Assembly: GCF_913778665.1 (NCBI RefSeq)
Contig: NZ_CAJYVQ010000004.1
Location: forward strand, 124,001-188,000
Reading direction: 5' to 3'
Origin: an uncultured Stenotrophomonas sp.
GTDB taxonomy: Bacteria > Pseudomonadota > Gammaproteobacteria > Xanthomonadales > Xanthomonadaceae
Length of the DNA stretch: 64,000 nt
Shown here: in pieces, positions 8,642-18,073 of the stretch
Layout of the letters: every line of letters begins with the position of its first letter
Position numbering within the stretch: the stretch's first letter is position 1
The notes under the pieces: generated by a model
Told to the model about the DNA's origin: nothing
The model's database searches: none
What the model saw: only the letters and a program-made list of their open reading frames with translations
Position numbers and translations under genes: made by a program

Positions 8642-9169
8642 ATGACCCGCTTCGCACCCGCCCTGCCGTCCCTGCTGCGCCGCGCTGCCCTGCTGCTGGC
8701 GCTGGCCGTGGCCAGTGTCCCCGCCCTGGCCGCGCCGCCGACCGACGGCGACATCAACCGCCTGCTCTCGGCCTCGCGCGCGCAGAGCATGATCGACACC
8801 ATGCTGCCGCAGATCGAGGCGATGCAGCAGCAGCAGTTCCAGCAGGTGGCCGCCCAGCGCCAGCTCAACGCCCAGCAGCAGGAACAGCTGAAGCGGATCC
8901 AGGCACGGACCAGCCAGACCCTGCGCCAGGCCCTGTCGTGGCAGCAGCTGAGGCCGATGTACGTGGACCTGTACAAGAAGACGTTCAGCAAGGAAGACGT
9001 GCTGGCGATGGCCGAGTTCTACGAGAGCTCGGCCGGCCAGAGCCTGCTGGACAAGACCCCGGCGCTGATGCAGAACGTAATGGTGGCGATCCAGGCGCGC
9101 ATGCAGCCGCTGTTTGCCGATCTGCAGAAGGACCTGGAAGCGATCGTCAACGAGCCGGAAAAGAAGTGA
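8642..9169 (+). CDS. Secreted DUF2059-family protein
   Basis: The 175-residue protein has a signal peptide (a run of leucines and alanines ending ALA-APPT near residue 31), so it is periplasmic. The rest is helical and glutamine-rich, followed by the DUF2059 block YKKTFSKEDVLAMAEFYES and GQSLLDKTPALMQ. The start at 8642 has AGGAAG upstream; an ATG at 8621 is in frame but gives a basic extension. Function of the family is not established. It is divergent from arfB. Confidence 0.8.
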   Translation: MTRFAPALPSLLRRAALLLALAVASVPALAAPPTDGDINRLLSASRAQSMIDTMLPQIEAMQQQQFQQVAAQRQLNAQQQEQLKRIQARTSQTLRQALSWQQLRPMYVDLYKKTFSKEDVLAMAEFYESSAGQSLLDKTPALMQNVMVAIQARMQPLFADLQKDLEAIVNEPEKK

Positions 9170-9170
9170 G

Positions 9171-9250
9171 GTAGCGCCGGCCGCTGGCCGGCAATCCTGG
9201 AACAACCGGAATCGGGCGGATGCCGGCCCGCGGCCGGCACCACCGTCTAC
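9171..9250. repeat. Facing pair of SMAG-type REP palindromes
   Basis: GTAG with GCCGGCC/GGCCGGC arms at the left faces a second unit ending CTAC at 9250. The last bases overlap the stop codon of the truC-like gene on the minus strand. Confidence 0.75.
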
Positions 9251-9990
9251 AGGCCCTGGTTCCAGCCAAACAGGTCCAGCGCCTTCTGGAACTCGCGGTC
9301 CAGCGGCGCACTTACATCCACCATGCCGCCATCGGGATGCGGGAAACGCAGGCGCTCGGCGTGCAGCAGCATGCGGTGCACGCCCTGCATGCGGAAGATG
9401 CGGTTGTGGCGGCCATCGCCGTGGCTGGTATCGCCGATCATGTGGTGCGACAGGTGCTTGAGGTGGCGCCGGATCTGACGGAAGCGTCCGGTCTGCGGCT
9501 GGCAGCGCAGCAGCGCATAACGCGAACTGCTGAATTCGCCGATCGGCACCGACAGTTCGCCGGTGGCCAGGCGCTGGAAGTCGGTGATCGCCGGCTTCTT
9601 CACCGGCTTGCCGGGGCCGCCATCCAGGTCATGGTCGACCCGCCAGGAACATTCAGCCGGCCAGCCGCGGCACACCGTCAGGTAGTCCTTCAGCACTTCG
9701 CCGCCCATCAGCGCCTTGCCCAGCGTGCTGGCGGAGTCACGGTCGAAGGCCAGCAGCAGGCAGCCGCTGGTCGCGCGGTCCAGGCGATGCACGAGGAAGA
9801 CAGGTCGGCCCAGCTGCTCGCGCAGGCGGTCGGCCAGGAAATCGTCTTCGCCACGGGCCAGCTTGCTGTCGTGGACCATCAGCCCGGCCGGCTTGTTGAC
9901 CACCGCGAGGCGTTCGTCCAGGTACAGCAGCTGCAGGGGCGCGGTGTCGGTCTCGACCGCGGCGAGGGGGGTATCGGGTTCGGTGCTCAC
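9247..9990 (-). CDS. truC: tRNA pseudouridine(65) synthase TruC
   Basis: The 247-residue protein is an RluA-family pseudouridine synthase: VNKPAGLMVH near residue 33, the catalytic aspartate in HRLDRATSG, and TGRFRQIRRHLKHLSHHMIGD. The last motif and the C-terminal FGW match TruC rather than RluA/C/D, and there is no S4 domain. It converts U65 to pseudouridine in tRNA. Start is one of two adjacent GTG codons (9993 or 9990) lying right behind a TATAAT, see the regulatory entry. The stop TAG belongs to the flanking SMAG repeat. Confidence 0.85.
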   Translation of the reverse strand: MSTEPDTPLAAVETDTAPLQLLYLDERLAVVNKPAGLMVHDSKLARGEDDFLADRLREQLGRPVFLVHRLDRATSGCLLLAFDRDSASTLGKALMGGEVLKDYLTVCRGWPAECSWRVDHDLDGGPGKPVKKPAITDFQRLATGELSVPIGEFSSSRYALLRCQPQTGRFRQIRRHLKHLSHHMIGDTSHGDGRHNRIFRMQGVHRMLLHAERLRFPHPDGGMVDVSAPLDREFQKALDLFGWNQGL

Positions 9991-9996
9991 CACGGG

Positions 9997-10002
9997 ATTA
10001 TA
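9997..10002 (-). promoter_or_regulatory. Perfect -10 box (TATAAT) directly before truC
   Basis: TATAAT on the minus strand ends three bases before the first GTG codon. A transcript starting seven bases downstream would begin at or next to the start codon, i.e. a leaderless mRNA. No good -35 hexamer is seen at 17 bp. Confidence 0.4.
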
Positions 10003-10016
10003 AAGGCCTGCCTTCT

Positions 10017-10082
10017 GTAGAGCCGAGCCCACGCTCGGCTGCTCCGCGCGACCGGCAACAGCGTGCCAACCAAGGGTGGCAC
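10017..10082. repeat. SMAG palindrome plus a second short inverted repeat
   Basis: GTAG with AGCCGAGC/GCTCGGCT arms (10017-10044) is followed by GTGCCAACC-AAG-GGTGGCAC (10063-10082), a different palindrome family that recurs near 25260. Confidence 0.7.
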
Positions 10083-10097
10083 CTGCCTGCAAAGCCG

Positions 10098-10691
10098 TCA
10101 GGCGTTGCGCACGGCCAGCAGTTCGCCGTTGCCCACCGGCACCAGGCTGGTGCTGAAGCTCTCGTCGGCGGCCAGCAGCGCACGCAGCGGTTCCATCTGC
10201 GCGGCATGCGAAGTGGCGTTGTCCACCACCAGCAGGCCACCCGGGCGCAGCACGCGGCGCAGCTGCGGCCACCAACCGGCGTACTGTTCACGGTCCGAAT
10301 CGAGGAACAGCAGGTCGACGCTGGCATCGACGGCCCGCGCCAGCCACGACCCTGCATCGCCGTGGACCAGGGTGATGCACTGCTCCAGGCCGCTGCGTGC
10401 GAAGGTGGCACGCGCCATCGCCGCCTTGTCCTCGGCGAACTCCAGCGTGGTCACATGGCCATCGATGGCAGCGGCGGCCTCGGCCAGCCACAGCGTTGAA
10501 TAGCCGTTGGAGGTGCCGATTTCCAGCACCTGGCGCGCCTGCCCGAAACGCACCAGTACCGACAGGAACGCACCGGTGTCCGGCGTGATGTTGAGCATGC
10601 GCCGGCCGCGCTCGGTCTCGCGCGCGTCGTTGTCGGCGCCGAAGCGAGCCAGCTCGTCCTTGAGTGCCTGCAGCACGGCGGCTACTTCCAC
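10098..10691 (-). CDS. SAM-dependent O-methyltransferase (family 3 type)
   Basis: About 197 residues of the caffeoyl-CoA O-methyltransferase fold: [16 protein letters not shown] is the SAM-binding glycine motif, then [25 protein letters not shown] (metal/SAM loop) and [11 protein letters not shown]. The substrate is unknown. The start is one of two tandem GTG codons that overlap the end of ubiB by about 10 bases, so the genes are translationally coupled. Its place after ubiJ-ubiB hints at quinone metabolism, but it is not UbiG or UbiE. Confidence 0.8.
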   Translation of the reverse strand: MEVAAVLQALKDELARFGADNDARETERGRRMLNITPDTGAFLSVLVRFGQARQVLEIGTSNGYSTLWLAEAAAAIDGHVTTLEFAEDKAAMARATFARSGLEQCITLVHGDAGSWLARAVDASVDLLFLDSDREQYAGWWPQLRRVLRPGGLLVVDNATSHAAQMEPLRALLAADESFSTSLVPVGNGELLAVRNA

Positions 10692-12337
10692 CACGCGCGC
10701 GCCAGCGCCACCGCGCCGATCGCACCGGACAACCAGCTCCACATCGGCAGGTCGCCCCAGTACCAGCCCGGCGGCTGCAGCACGTACATCGACGCCGCAA
10801 TGGCCAGCAGGCCGACCCCGGTGATCGCGCCGACCGCGCGCTTCTGCAGCCGCTGCACACTGGCATCGAGCGCGACCAGATCGCGCGAACGCATTGCCAG
10901 TTCATGGCGACCTTCCACCTGCTGGGTCAGCCAGGCGTGTACCAGGCGCGGCATGTCCGGCGCGTGGGTCATGATTTCCGGCAGCCGCTTGCCGATCTCG
11001 CGCACCACGCGGCGCGGGCTGTAGCGCTCGCGCAGGATCCTGGCCAGCACCGGCTTGGCCACTGCCCAGATGTCGATCTGCGGGTCCAGCTGGCGGCCGA
11101 CGCCTTCGATGTTCAGCAGGGTCTTCTGCAGCAGGATCAGCTGTGGCTGCAACGTCAGCTGGTAGCGCTGCGCCACGCGGAACAGCTTCATCAGCACTTC
11201 CGCCAGCGAGATCTGCGACAGCGGCCGGGTGAAGTACGGCTCGCACACCGAGCGCACCGCCGCTTCCAGATCATCGATGCGCACGTGGTCGGGCATCCAG
11301 CGCGCCTGCACGTGCAGTTCGGCGATGCGGCGATAGTCGCGGTTGAAGATGGCCATGAAGTTCTCGGCCAGGTAGTACTGATCTTCCTGCGAGAGCTGGC
11401 CCATGATGCCGAAGTCCAGCGCGATGAAGCGCGGGTTGGCGCGGCGTGCCGGATCGGTATCGACCCAGATGTTGCCGGCGTGCGCATCGGCATGGAAGAA
11501 GTTGTCGCGGAACACCTGGGTGTAGAACACCCGCACGCCCTTGGCGGCCAGCGCCTTGCGGTCGATGCCGGCCTTGTCCAGCGCGGCGATGTCATCGGAC
11601 GGAATGCCCCACACGCGCTCCAGGGTCAGCGCGCGCTCGGCGGTATGGCTCCAGATCACTTCCGGCACGTACAGGTCGTCGGAGTTCTCCCAGAAGCGGC
11701 GCAGCACGCTGGCATTGGCGCCTTCGCGCTGCAGGTCCAGCTCGGCGGCCAGGGTGTTCTCCACTTCTGCCACCACTTCGCGCGGGCGGATCTTGTCGGC
11801 GCGCGGGTGGGTGCGCTCGACCAGGGCGGCCAGCGAATTGAGCAGGGCGATGTCGGCGCCGATCTGCTTCTCGATGCCCGGGCGCAGCACCTTGACCACC
11901 ACCTGGCGGCCATCGGCCAGCGTGGCCGCGTGGACCTGCGCGATCGAGGCCGAGGCCAACGGTTCGGTGTCGAAGCTGGCAAACGCTTCGCTGACCGGCA
12001 GGCCGAGCGCTTCCTCGACGATGGCACGCGCGGTCTCGCCATCGAACGGCTTGACCCGGTCCTGCAGCAGGGTCAGTTCGTTCGCTACATCCGTCGGCAC
12101 CAGGTCGCGGCGGGTGGACAGGATCTGGCCGAACTTGACGAAGATCGGGCCCAGGTCCTGCAACGCCAGGCGCAGGCGTGCGCCACGCGATTGCACGGCG
12201 ATGTCGGCCGAGGCGCGCGGCACGAACGGCTTGGCCAGGCGCAGCCAGCGTTCGGCGGGCGTGCCCTGCAGCAGGTCATCGAGGCGATAACGCAGGATCA
12301 CCCGGCCGATGCGGCTGGCCCGCAGCACGGCCTTCAT
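10682..12337 (-). CDS. ubiB: Ubiquinone biosynthesis accessory kinase UbiB
   Basis: The 551-residue ABC1/ADCK atypical kinase has the diagnostic KxGQ motif in [11 protein letters not shown] (about residue 66), an alanine/serine nucleotide loop [12 protein letters not shown] in place of a P-loop, the HADAHAGNI catalytic loop and ALDFGIMG (DFG). Two C-terminal hydrophobic helices (after residue 500) anchor it in the membrane. It is needed for the hydroxylation steps of ubiquinone assembly. Its ATG overlaps the ubiJ stop (ATGA), so it is cotranscribed with ubiJ. Confidence 0.93.
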   Translation of the reverse strand: MKAVLRASRIGRVILRYRLDDLLQGTPAERWLRLAKPFVPRASADIAVQSRGARLRLALQDLGPIFVKFGQILSTRRDLVPTDVANELTLLQDRVKPFDGETARAIVEEALGLPVSEAFASFDTEPLASASIAQVHAATLADGRQVVVKVLRPGIEKQIGADIALLNSLAALVERTHPRADKIRPREVVAEVENTLAAELDLQREGANASVLRRFWENSDDLYVPEVIWSHTAERALTLERVWGIPSDDIAALDKAGIDRKALAAKGVRVFYTQVFRDNFFHADAHAGNIWVDTDPARRANPRFIALDFGIMGQLSQEDQYYLAENFMAIFNRDYRRIAELHVQARWMPDHVRIDDLEAAVRSVCEPYFTRPLSQISLAEVLMKLFRVAQRYQLTLQPQLILLQKTLLNIEGVGRQLDPQIDIWAVAKPVLARILRERYSPRRVVREIGKRLPEIMTHAPDMPRLVHAWLTQQVEGRHELAMRSRDLVALDASVQRLQKRAVGAITGVGLLAIAASMYVLQPPGWYWGDLPMWSWLSGAIGAVALARAWWK

Positions 12338-12969
12338 GCGGCACCCCGCAGGCGCTGCACGCGCGCATCGAGGCGTTCGACGTCATCGCGCAGCACATCC
12401 ACGTCATCGTGGAAGGCATCCAGCTCAGCGCGCGGCACGACGTCGCGCGACTCTTCGGTGATGAACTCGGCGGCACTGTGGGCAAGATCGATTGCGCCCT
12501 GGCGTGCATGCTGCAGCGCGCTGCGCAGGGTATTGGCGACCTGCACGCCCAGCACTTCGCCAAACACGCTGACGAACGGCTGCTGCCAGTCGGGATCGAA
12601 GCCCTTGGCCAGCTGCTGCAGGCGGCGCGCCAGTTCGGCATCGCCCGCCACGCGCACGCGGCCCTTGTCGTTGCTGTCGGCGCGGCGGGCGTTGGCCAGC
12701 AGCGGCAACTGCGCCAGCACACCGGCCAGGCTGCTGCGCACGGCCAGGTCGGCTTCCTGCGCGTCCACCGGGCCGACCCGCAGCTGATCGCCGTCCACGC
12801 TGATGCGCATCGCCAGCGGCGGCGCTTCCAGGGTCAGGTCGATATGCCGACCGTCGAGCCCGGCCAGTGCATGGCGGGTATCCGGATCCAGCGCCAGTGC
12901 GCGGTTCAGGGCGATCTGCAGGGCGCGGCCGGCGACCGGCTTGAGGGACTTGAGCAGGGAAAGAGCCAT
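12334..12969 (-). CDS. ubiJ: Ubiquinone biosynthesis protein UbiJ (SCP2 domain)
   Basis: The 211-residue protein has an N-terminal SCP2-like lipid-binding domain ([17 protein letters not shown], then [15 protein letters not shown]) and a C-terminal coiled coil ([16 protein letters not shown]). UbiJ binds quinone intermediates and scaffolds the Ubi complex. Directly upstream of and overlapping ubiB, the conserved order in gammaproteobacteria; ubiE, often first in this operon, is absent, and a dispersed repeat lies upstream instead. Confidence 0.9.
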   Translation of the reverse strand: MALSLLKSLKPVAGRALQIALNRALALDPDTRHALAGLDGRHIDLTLEAPPLAMRISVDGDQLRVGPVDAQEADLAVRSSLAGVLAQLPLLANARRADSNDKGRVRVAGDAELARRLQQLAKGFDPDWQQPFVSVFGEVLGVQVANTLRSALQHARQGAIDLAHSAAEFITEESRDVVPRAELDAFHDDVDVLRDDVERLDARVQRLRGAA

Positions 12970-13050
12970 GTGCGCATTCTACCTGCGTGGGTGGGGGGCT
13001 TGGGCCGGGCTGCCGCCCGGCACCCGCAGAGGCAACGGCAGAGGCAACGG

Positions 13051-13312
13051 CAACAGCAATAGCCGAAGCAACTGCAACAACCGGCATTCCGTGGGTTGGC
13101 GGGATGGGTCCGGTTGCGGGGGACGCCGTAAACCCGTCCGTGGGGGCTTGGCCGCGGCATCCATGCCGCGGACACCCCCGCAACCGGACCCACCCCGCCT
13201 TCGACAGGTTCCCGCGATCTGTGGGGCGACAGGGGTCGGATCCCGTTGCTGCGCAACGGGCTCTGACCCCTGTTGATGGGCCATGAGGACGATAGATCCA
13301 CGCCATGCGTGG
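13051..13312. repeat. Dispersed hairpin element, copy B
   Basis: Similar to 727-966 over most of its length. The 25-bp arms (13098-13122 and 13175-13199) keep pairing: the G787-C854 pair of copy A is T13115-A13182 here. Unlike copy A, it carries an additional 43-bp palindrome (13230-13272, GGGGTCGGATCCC type) near its end, then a SMAG-like ATCCACGC/GCGTGGAT palindrome. It occupies the 432-base gap between ubiJ and ddl; 13313-13401 shows nothing clear beyond the likely ddl leader. Confidence 0.85.
13230..13272. repeat. Long imperfect palindrome nested in copy B
   Basis: Two 20-base arms (13230-13249 and 13253-13272) match except at two positions. It is missing from copy A at the equivalent place, and a half copy (GGGGTCGGATCCC) occurs at 20610-20620, so it looks like an independent repeat family. 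Confidence 0.65.
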
Positions 13313-13401
13313 ATGGATGGTTGGTTCATCCGCGCCTCACCTGAGCCGCAATGGAAGGTTCATGCTGTACGGCCACGCAACGCACAGGACACCGCAACTC
13401 C

Positions 13402-14487
13402 ATGGCGCGGACCCGGGTCGGCATCATCTTCGGGGGCACCTCCTCCGAGCACGAAGTTTCGCTGCAGTCGGCGAAGAACATCCTCGACGCCCTCGACCGC
13501 GACCGCTTCGAGCCGGTGCTGATCGGCATCGACAAGCAGGGCCAGTGGCACCTGAGCCAGCCCGGCACTTTCCTGCTCAACGCCGATGACCCGGCGCGCA
13601 TCGCCCTGCACCGCTCCGGCACCTCGCTGTCGGTGTATCCCGGTGCCGAGCAGGCGCCCCTGCGCCCTTCCGACGCGAGCGCCGCGCTTGGCCAGATCGA
13701 TGTGGTGCTGCCGATCGTGCACGGGCCACTGGGCGAGGACGGTACGCTGCAGGGCTTGCTGCGGATGGCGAACCTGCCGTTCGTCGGTTCCTCGGTGCTG
13801 GGTTCGGCGATGGCGATGGACAAGGATGTAGCCAAGCGCCTGCTGCGCGACGCCGGCCTGCAGGTCGCGCCGTGGCTGTGCCTGCGTCGCCACCAGGCGG
13901 CCACGGTCGATGTCGAGGCGATCATCGCCCAGCTCGGCCTGCCACTGTTCGTGAAGCCGGCCAACCAGGGGTCGTCGGTGGGCGTCAGCAAGGTCAAGGA
14001 TGCGGACGGCTTTGCGGCCGCGCTGGAACTGGCGCTGCGCTACGACCACAAGGTACTGGTCGAATCAGCCGTTGTGGGGCGCGAGATCGAGTGTGCGGTG
14101 CTGGGCAACGCGCAGCCACAGGCCAGCGTGTGTGGCGAAGTGGTGCTGCACGACGAGTTCTATGCCTACGACACCAAGTACATCAACGCCGATGGCGCCG
14201 ACGTGGTGGTGCCGGCCGACATCGATGGCGACACCCAGGCGAGCATCCAGCAGGTGGCGCTGCAGGCCTACCAAGTGCTGGAATGCGCCGGCATGGCGCG
14301 GGTGGATGTGTTCCTCACCGGCAGCGGCGGGATCGTCATCAACGAGATAAACACGCTGCCCGGTTTCACCCGCATCAGCATGTACCCGAAACTGTGGGGT
14401 GCCAGTGGCGTGGACTACGCCACGCTGATCATGAGGCTGATTGAACTGGCGCTGGAGCGCCATGCGGCGGATCGGGCGCTTCTGTAG
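13402..14487 (+). CDS. ddl: D-alanine--D-alanine ligase
   Basis: The 361-residue ATP-grasp ligase joins two D-alanines for peptidoglycan precursors. Visible: [15 protein letters not shown] at the N terminus (substrate loop with the catalytic Glu/Ser), [18 protein letters not shown] (ATP-grasp), and [12 protein letters not shown] (Mg-binding Asn/Glu). It is of the DdlA type and stands alone, outside a division/cell-wall cluster, so it may be a second ligase. The ATG at 13402 gives the conserved N terminus. The TAG stop lies in the GTAG of a SMAG palindrome. Confidence 0.93.
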   Translation: MARTRVGIIFGGTSSEHEVSLQSAKNILDALDRDRFEPVLIGIDKQGQWHLSQPGTFLLNADDPARIALHRSGTSLSVYPGAEQAPLRPSDASAALGQIDVVLPIVHGPLGEDGTLQGLLRMANLPFVGSSVLGSAMAMDKDVAKRLLRDAGLQVAPWLCLRRHQAATVDVEAIIAQLGLPLFVKPANQGSSVGVSKVKDADGFAAALELALRYDHKVLVESAVVGREIECAVLGNAQPQASVCGEVVLHDEFYAYDTKYINADGADVVVPADIDGDTQASIQQVALQAYQVLECAGMARVDVFLTGSGGIVINEINTLPGFTRISMYPKLWGASGVDYATLIMRLIELALERHAADRALL

Positions 14488-14510
14488 AGTCGAGCCATGC
14501 TCGACTCTAC
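14484..14510. repeat. SMAG-type REP, near-perfect palindrome
   Basis: The unit begins GTAG and ends CTAC, with AGTCGAGC/GCTCGACT arms around a two-base centre. It contains the ddl stop codon and may end the ddl transcript. Confidence 0.8.
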
Positions 14511-14580
14511 AGAAGGTGTGCCTACCAGGCACCTGCCCAGCGAGGGCCTGCCGGTCGGTGACCGGCACGCCCTGCGGTTT

Positions 14581-14736
14581 CTATCCGCGCTTGCGGAACA
14601 TCGAGATCACCGCCAGCACCAGGAAGATCACGAACAGGATCCAGGCGATGTTGCTGGCAGCACCGGCGATGCCGGAGAAGCCGAGCACGGCGGCGATGAT
14701 GGCGATGACAAAGAAAATGACGGCGTAATGCAGCAT
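14581..14736 (-). CDS. Small DUF1328 membrane protein (YtjA family)
   Basis: This 51-residue protein starts [16 protein letters not shown] and has two hydrophobic helices separated by [11 protein letters not shown], ending in a basic FRKRG tail. The family is widespread as small inner-membrane proteins, often stress induced; the function is unknown. A start at 14781 would add 15 non-conserved residues. Confidence 0.85.
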   Translation of the reverse strand: MLHYAVIFFVIAIIAAVLGFSGIAGAASNIAWILFVIFLVLAVISMFRKRG

Positions 14737-14818
14737 GGCGCTCCTCGCAGATGTCCGGGCCGTTGGATGGCGTGGGTCCATCCTCCCGATCTGGCGGTGT
14801 GCAACCGGTGATGGCGAT

Positions 14819-15811
14819 CTATGCGGCAGATGAAGCCTTCAGCCTGCGCAGCCCTTCTTCGATGCTGACCTGGGGCACATAGCCGAAGTCGCGGCGCGCC
14901 GGTTCCATGCTGTACCAGTGCGGCGTGCACAGCTGCTCGGCCAGGAAACGGGTCAGCGGTGGCTCGCCACGCAGGCGCAGCAGCGGCCACAGGCGCTCGC
15001 AGATCGCGCCGATGCGGTAGGCGGTCCTGAAGCTGATCGCCTTGTCCACGGCCGGCGCACCGACGGCGGCCAGCAGCTTGTTGACCAGTTCGCGCATCGG
15101 CAGCGGTTCGCCGTTGGAAATGAAGTAGGCCTTGCCCGCACACGCGGCCCCCGGCGCCAATGCCTCGAAAGCGAGAAAGTGTGCGAGCGCGGCGTTGTCG
15201 ATGTAGGTGGTATCCACCTTGTTGTTGCCATCGCCCACCAGGCGCAGGCGGCCCTGCCGTGCACGTTCGGCCAGGCGCGGCACCAGCTGCTGGTCGCCCG
15301 GGCCCCAGATCAGGCGCGGGCGCAGCGCCACCGTCGCCAGCGAGGCGTCGTTGGCGGCCAGCACACGCTGTTCGGCAATCGCCTTGGTCGCCGCATACGG
15401 TGCCTGGAAGTCCTCGCCGTACGGCACCTGGTCGGCGCCGAGACCTTCCACCGGATGAGTGGCACGGTGGGTCACGCTGGGCGTGGAGGTATAGACCAGC
15501 CGGTTGATGCCGTGCGCGCGGCAGGCGGCAATGACGTTGTCGGTGCCGACCACGTTGGCCTGGTGGTAGCTGTCATAGCTGCCCCAGGCACCGGCCTTGG
15601 CGCCGTTGTGGAACACCGCATCGACGCCGGCCACCGCATGCAGCACCGCCTGCGGATCGGCCAGGTCGCCACGGATCTGCCCCACGCCCATCGCCTGCAG
15701 TTCCGGGTAATGGCTGCGGTTGAACGCCAGCACCTGGTGACCACGCTCGACCAGCCCGCGGCACAGCGCTTGGCCAAGGAACCCCCCACCACCGGTAACC
15801 AGGATTTTCAT
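14819..15811 (-). CDS. oleD: OleD, NADPH-dependent 2-alkyl-3-ketoalkanoate reductase
   Basis: The 330-residue extended short-chain dehydrogenase has the Rossmann motif TGGGGFLGQ at residues 6-14, the STPS catalytic serine region and YAATKAIAE (Tyr-x3-Lys). In olefin synthesis it reduces the OleA beta-keto acid to a beta-hydroxy acid. Its ATG overlaps the oleC stop (ATGA). It is the last gene of the ole set and is followed by a gap before the convergent-side DUF1328 gene. Confidence 0.92.
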   Translation of the reverse strand: MKILVTGGGGFLGQALCRGLVERGHQVLAFNRSHYPELQAMGVGQIRGDLADPQAVLHAVAGVDAVFHNGAKAGAWGSYDSYHQANVVGTDNVIAACRAHGINRLVYTSTPSVTHRATHPVEGLGADQVPYGEDFQAPYAATKAIAEQRVLAANDASLATVALRPRLIWGPGDQQLVPRLAERARQGRLRLVGDGNNKVDTTYIDNAALAHFLAFEALAPGAACAGKAYFISNGEPLPMRELVNKLLAAVGAPAVDKAISFRTAYRIGAICERLWPLLRLRGEPPLTRFLAEQLCTPHWYSMEPARRDFGYVPQVSIEEGLRRLKASSAA

Positions 15812-17466
15812 GCGCGCTTCTCCAGTTCGGCGCTGGCCCAGACGGCGAGCTTCTCGCGGCCGATCTTGGCGTTGTGACGGATATCGACGGGGAAGGCCGG
15901 GTGAACCAGGAAGTGCTGCAGGCCGGCTTCGGGCATGCGCGCTGCGGCATGCGCACGCAGCGCTTCCTGCAGTGCCGGGCTGCCGGACTGGCCACGCTGC
16001 AGTTCCACACACAGCACCGGCACCTGCGCACCCGCCACACCGACGCCGACCAGCGCGGTGCGCGCCACGCCTGCAACGGTGTTGAACACCGGCTCGACCT
16101 GTTCGGTGTACAGCGGCCCGCGCGCAGTCTCCACGCGCTGCGTCTTGCGCCCGCAGAACCACAGGCGGCCCTGCGCATCGAAGTAGCCCACATCGCCCAT
16201 GCGATGCACCACGCGGGTGCTGCCATCGGCCAGGGTCTCGCTGATCTTCGCTGCGGCCGTGGCCTGCGGGCGATTGAAGTAACTGTCGGTGGCCGTCGGT
16301 CCGGCCACGGTGATCTCGCCGACCTCGCCGGTGGGCAGGACGCGCGCCTGCGACCAGTCGGCCAGCGGCGCGTCATCGATGGCGATGATGCGGACCTCGT
16401 TCGGTGCCACCACGCTGCCCACGCAGGTACCGGCACCGGCCTCGGTGGCGGCGCGCGTGCGCTCCAGTTCGCGCCCCTCGACCACCGCCACCGGCAGGCA
16501 CTCGGTGGCGCCATAGGGCGTCCAGAACTGCGCGTCGGCGGGTAGCAGGCTGCGGATGGTGGCGACCACGTCAGGCGGCACCGGTGCCCCGGCCGAGGTC
16601 ACCCGGGTCACCGTCGGCAGCGGCTGGCCATGCTTCGCCAGCACCCGCATCAGCGCCGGCGAGCCGAACAGCTGGGTCACGCCGAAACGGCGGATGGCAT
16701 CATGCAGGCGCGCCGGATCGGCCTGTGCCGGCCGCGTCGGATCCATGTCCGGAATGACCGAGGTCAGCCCCAGCGCGGGATCGAACAGCGCGAATGGCGG
16801 GAAGGTCGGCAGGTCCACCCCACCCGCTTCCATGCCGAACGCGCTGCCCAGCAACTGGATTTGGCCGACGAAATGGCGATGGCGGTACACCACGCCCTTG
16901 GGTACGCCGGTGGAGCCGCTGGTAAACAGGATCGCGGCCATGTCCTCGCCGTCGGTGTCGGCCAGCATCGCACCGCGGTTGGCGCCGGCACGCTCCAGCG
17001 CGGCGAGGGTGGTACCGCCCCAGCCGAGGCGGCGACCGACGGTGACCAGGCGCGCCGCCGACGGCGCCCAGCGCAGCACCAGCCGCGCCACATGCGCCAG
17101 CGGGATGCCGATGAAGGCCTCCGGCTGCGCCTCGTCCAGGCACTGTTTCAGCGCGCGCTTGTCGATGCCTGGATCAACCAGCACCGGTACCGCGCCCAGC
17201 TTGAACAGCGCGAACATCAGCAGGAAGAACTCCGGCGACGGCCGCACCATCACCACCGTGCGCACCCCACGACCGATCCCGTAGCCGGCAAGGCCGGCGG
17301 CCATGGCGTCGCTGCGGGCATCCAGCTGGCGGTAATCCAGGGTCACATCATAGGCTGCCATGCTGTTGCCGGCGCCCCGGCGGCCGGGACAGCGGATGGC
17401 GATCTGGTGGGGGCGTTCACGCGCCAGTTCAGGCAGGCGCGCGGCAATGTTGCAGGGTCGGTTCAT
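15808..17466 (-). CDS. oleC: OleC, beta-lactone synthetase (AMP-binding family)
   Basis: The 552-residue ANL-superfamily enzyme shows the AMP-binding P-loop [18 protein letters not shown] near residue 180, [10 protein letters not shown], and [19 protein letters not shown] in the C-terminal hinge. OleC turns the OleD product into a cis-beta-lactone. The start at 17466 gives [14 protein letters not shown], the usual OleC N terminus. It is translationally coupled to oleD; upstream lies a divergent YkgJ-type gene, so oleC must have its own promoter in the 104-base gap. Confidence 0.92.
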   Translation of the reverse strand: MNRPCNIAARLPELARERPHQIAIRCPGRRGAGNSMAAYDVTLDYRQLDARSDAMAAGLAGYGIGRGVRTVVMVRPSPEFFLLMFALFKLGAVPVLVDPGIDKRALKQCLDEAQPEAFIGIPLAHVARLVLRWAPSAARLVTVGRRLGWGGTTLAALERAGANRGAMLADTDGEDMAAILFTSGSTGVPKGVVYRHRHFVGQIQLLGSAFGMEAGGVDLPTFPPFALFDPALGLTSVIPDMDPTRPAQADPARLHDAIRRFGVTQLFGSPALMRVLAKHGQPLPTVTRVTSAGAPVPPDVVATIRSLLPADAQFWTPYGATECLPVAVVEGRELERTRAATEAGAGTCVGSVVAPNEVRIIAIDDAPLADWSQARVLPTGEVGEITVAGPTATDSYFNRPQATAAAKISETLADGSTRVVHRMGDVGYFDAQGRLWFCGRKTQRVETARGPLYTEQVEPVFNTVAGVARTALVGVGVAGAQVPVLCVELQRGQSGSPALQEALRAHAAARMPEAGLQHFLVHPAFPVDIRHNAKIGREKLAVWASAELEKRA

Positions 17467-17570
17467 CCGTTCATTGTCGCCGCTTACGGAATTTCTTGCG
17501 CGGCGGTCCACTTCGTGGAAAATCCGCTGCCTCGTCCCCGATTCCAACTGCCGCCCGAGGCGGCTTGCCC

Positions 17571-18002
17571 ATGCAACATCCCTGCATGACCTGCGGCGCC
17601 TGCTGCACCCAATACCGCGTGGCCTTCCACTGGATGGAATCAGACGAGGTCACCCCTGGCGGCGTGCCGCACCAGCTGACCGAGGTGCTCGACCCGCACC
17701 GCCTGTGCATGCGCGGCACCCACGCCAAGCCGGTGCGCTGCGTGGCGCTGGATGCGCAGATCGGGGTGTATTCACGCTGCACCATCCATCCCAACCGGCC
17801 CAGCGTGTGCCGCGAGGTGGACGCGTCGTGGGAGTACGGCAAGGCCAGCCCGCAGTGCGACAAGGCGCGCATCGCCTATGGCCTGGACCCGCTGACCTTG
17901 GCCGACTGGCGCTGGCGCGATGAAGCCGGCAACGACGATGGCCACCCGGACGACAACGGCAACAGCCCCTCATCGCCACCACAGGCACCGATCGCGGCGT
18001 AG
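17571..18002 (+). CDS. YkgJ-family cysteine cluster protein
   Basis: The 143-residue protein has the CxxCGxCC signature (HPCMTCGACC, residues 4-12) followed by spaced cysteines (LCMRG, VRCVAL, SRCTIHPNRPSVC), a presumed zinc or iron-sulfur site of the UPF0153/YkgJ family. The C-terminal 30 residues are low-complexity Asp/Gly/Pro/Ser. It lies on the opposite strand between oleB and oleC. Function unknown. Confidence 0.85.
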   Translation: MQHPCMTCGACCTQYRVAFHWMESDEVTPGGVPHQLTEVLDPHRLCMRGTHAKPVRCVALDAQIGVYSRCTIHPNRPSVCREVDASWEYGKASPQCDKARIAYGLDPLTLADWRWRDEAGNDDGHPDDNGNSPSSPPQAPIAA

Positions 18003-18004
18003 CG

Positions 18005-18068
18005 GTAGTGCCGGCCGCCGGCCGGCAACCTCATGAATCCGGCCGGTGTGCCGACCGTTGGCCGGCAC
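18005..18068. repeat. Facing pair of SMAG-type REP palindromes
   Basis: GTAG with GCCGGCC/GGCCGGC arms, then an inverted partner GTGCCGACCG-TTGGCCGGCAC. It lies between the convergent ykgJ-type gene and oleB. Confidence 0.7.
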
Positions 18069-18073
18069 GCCCC

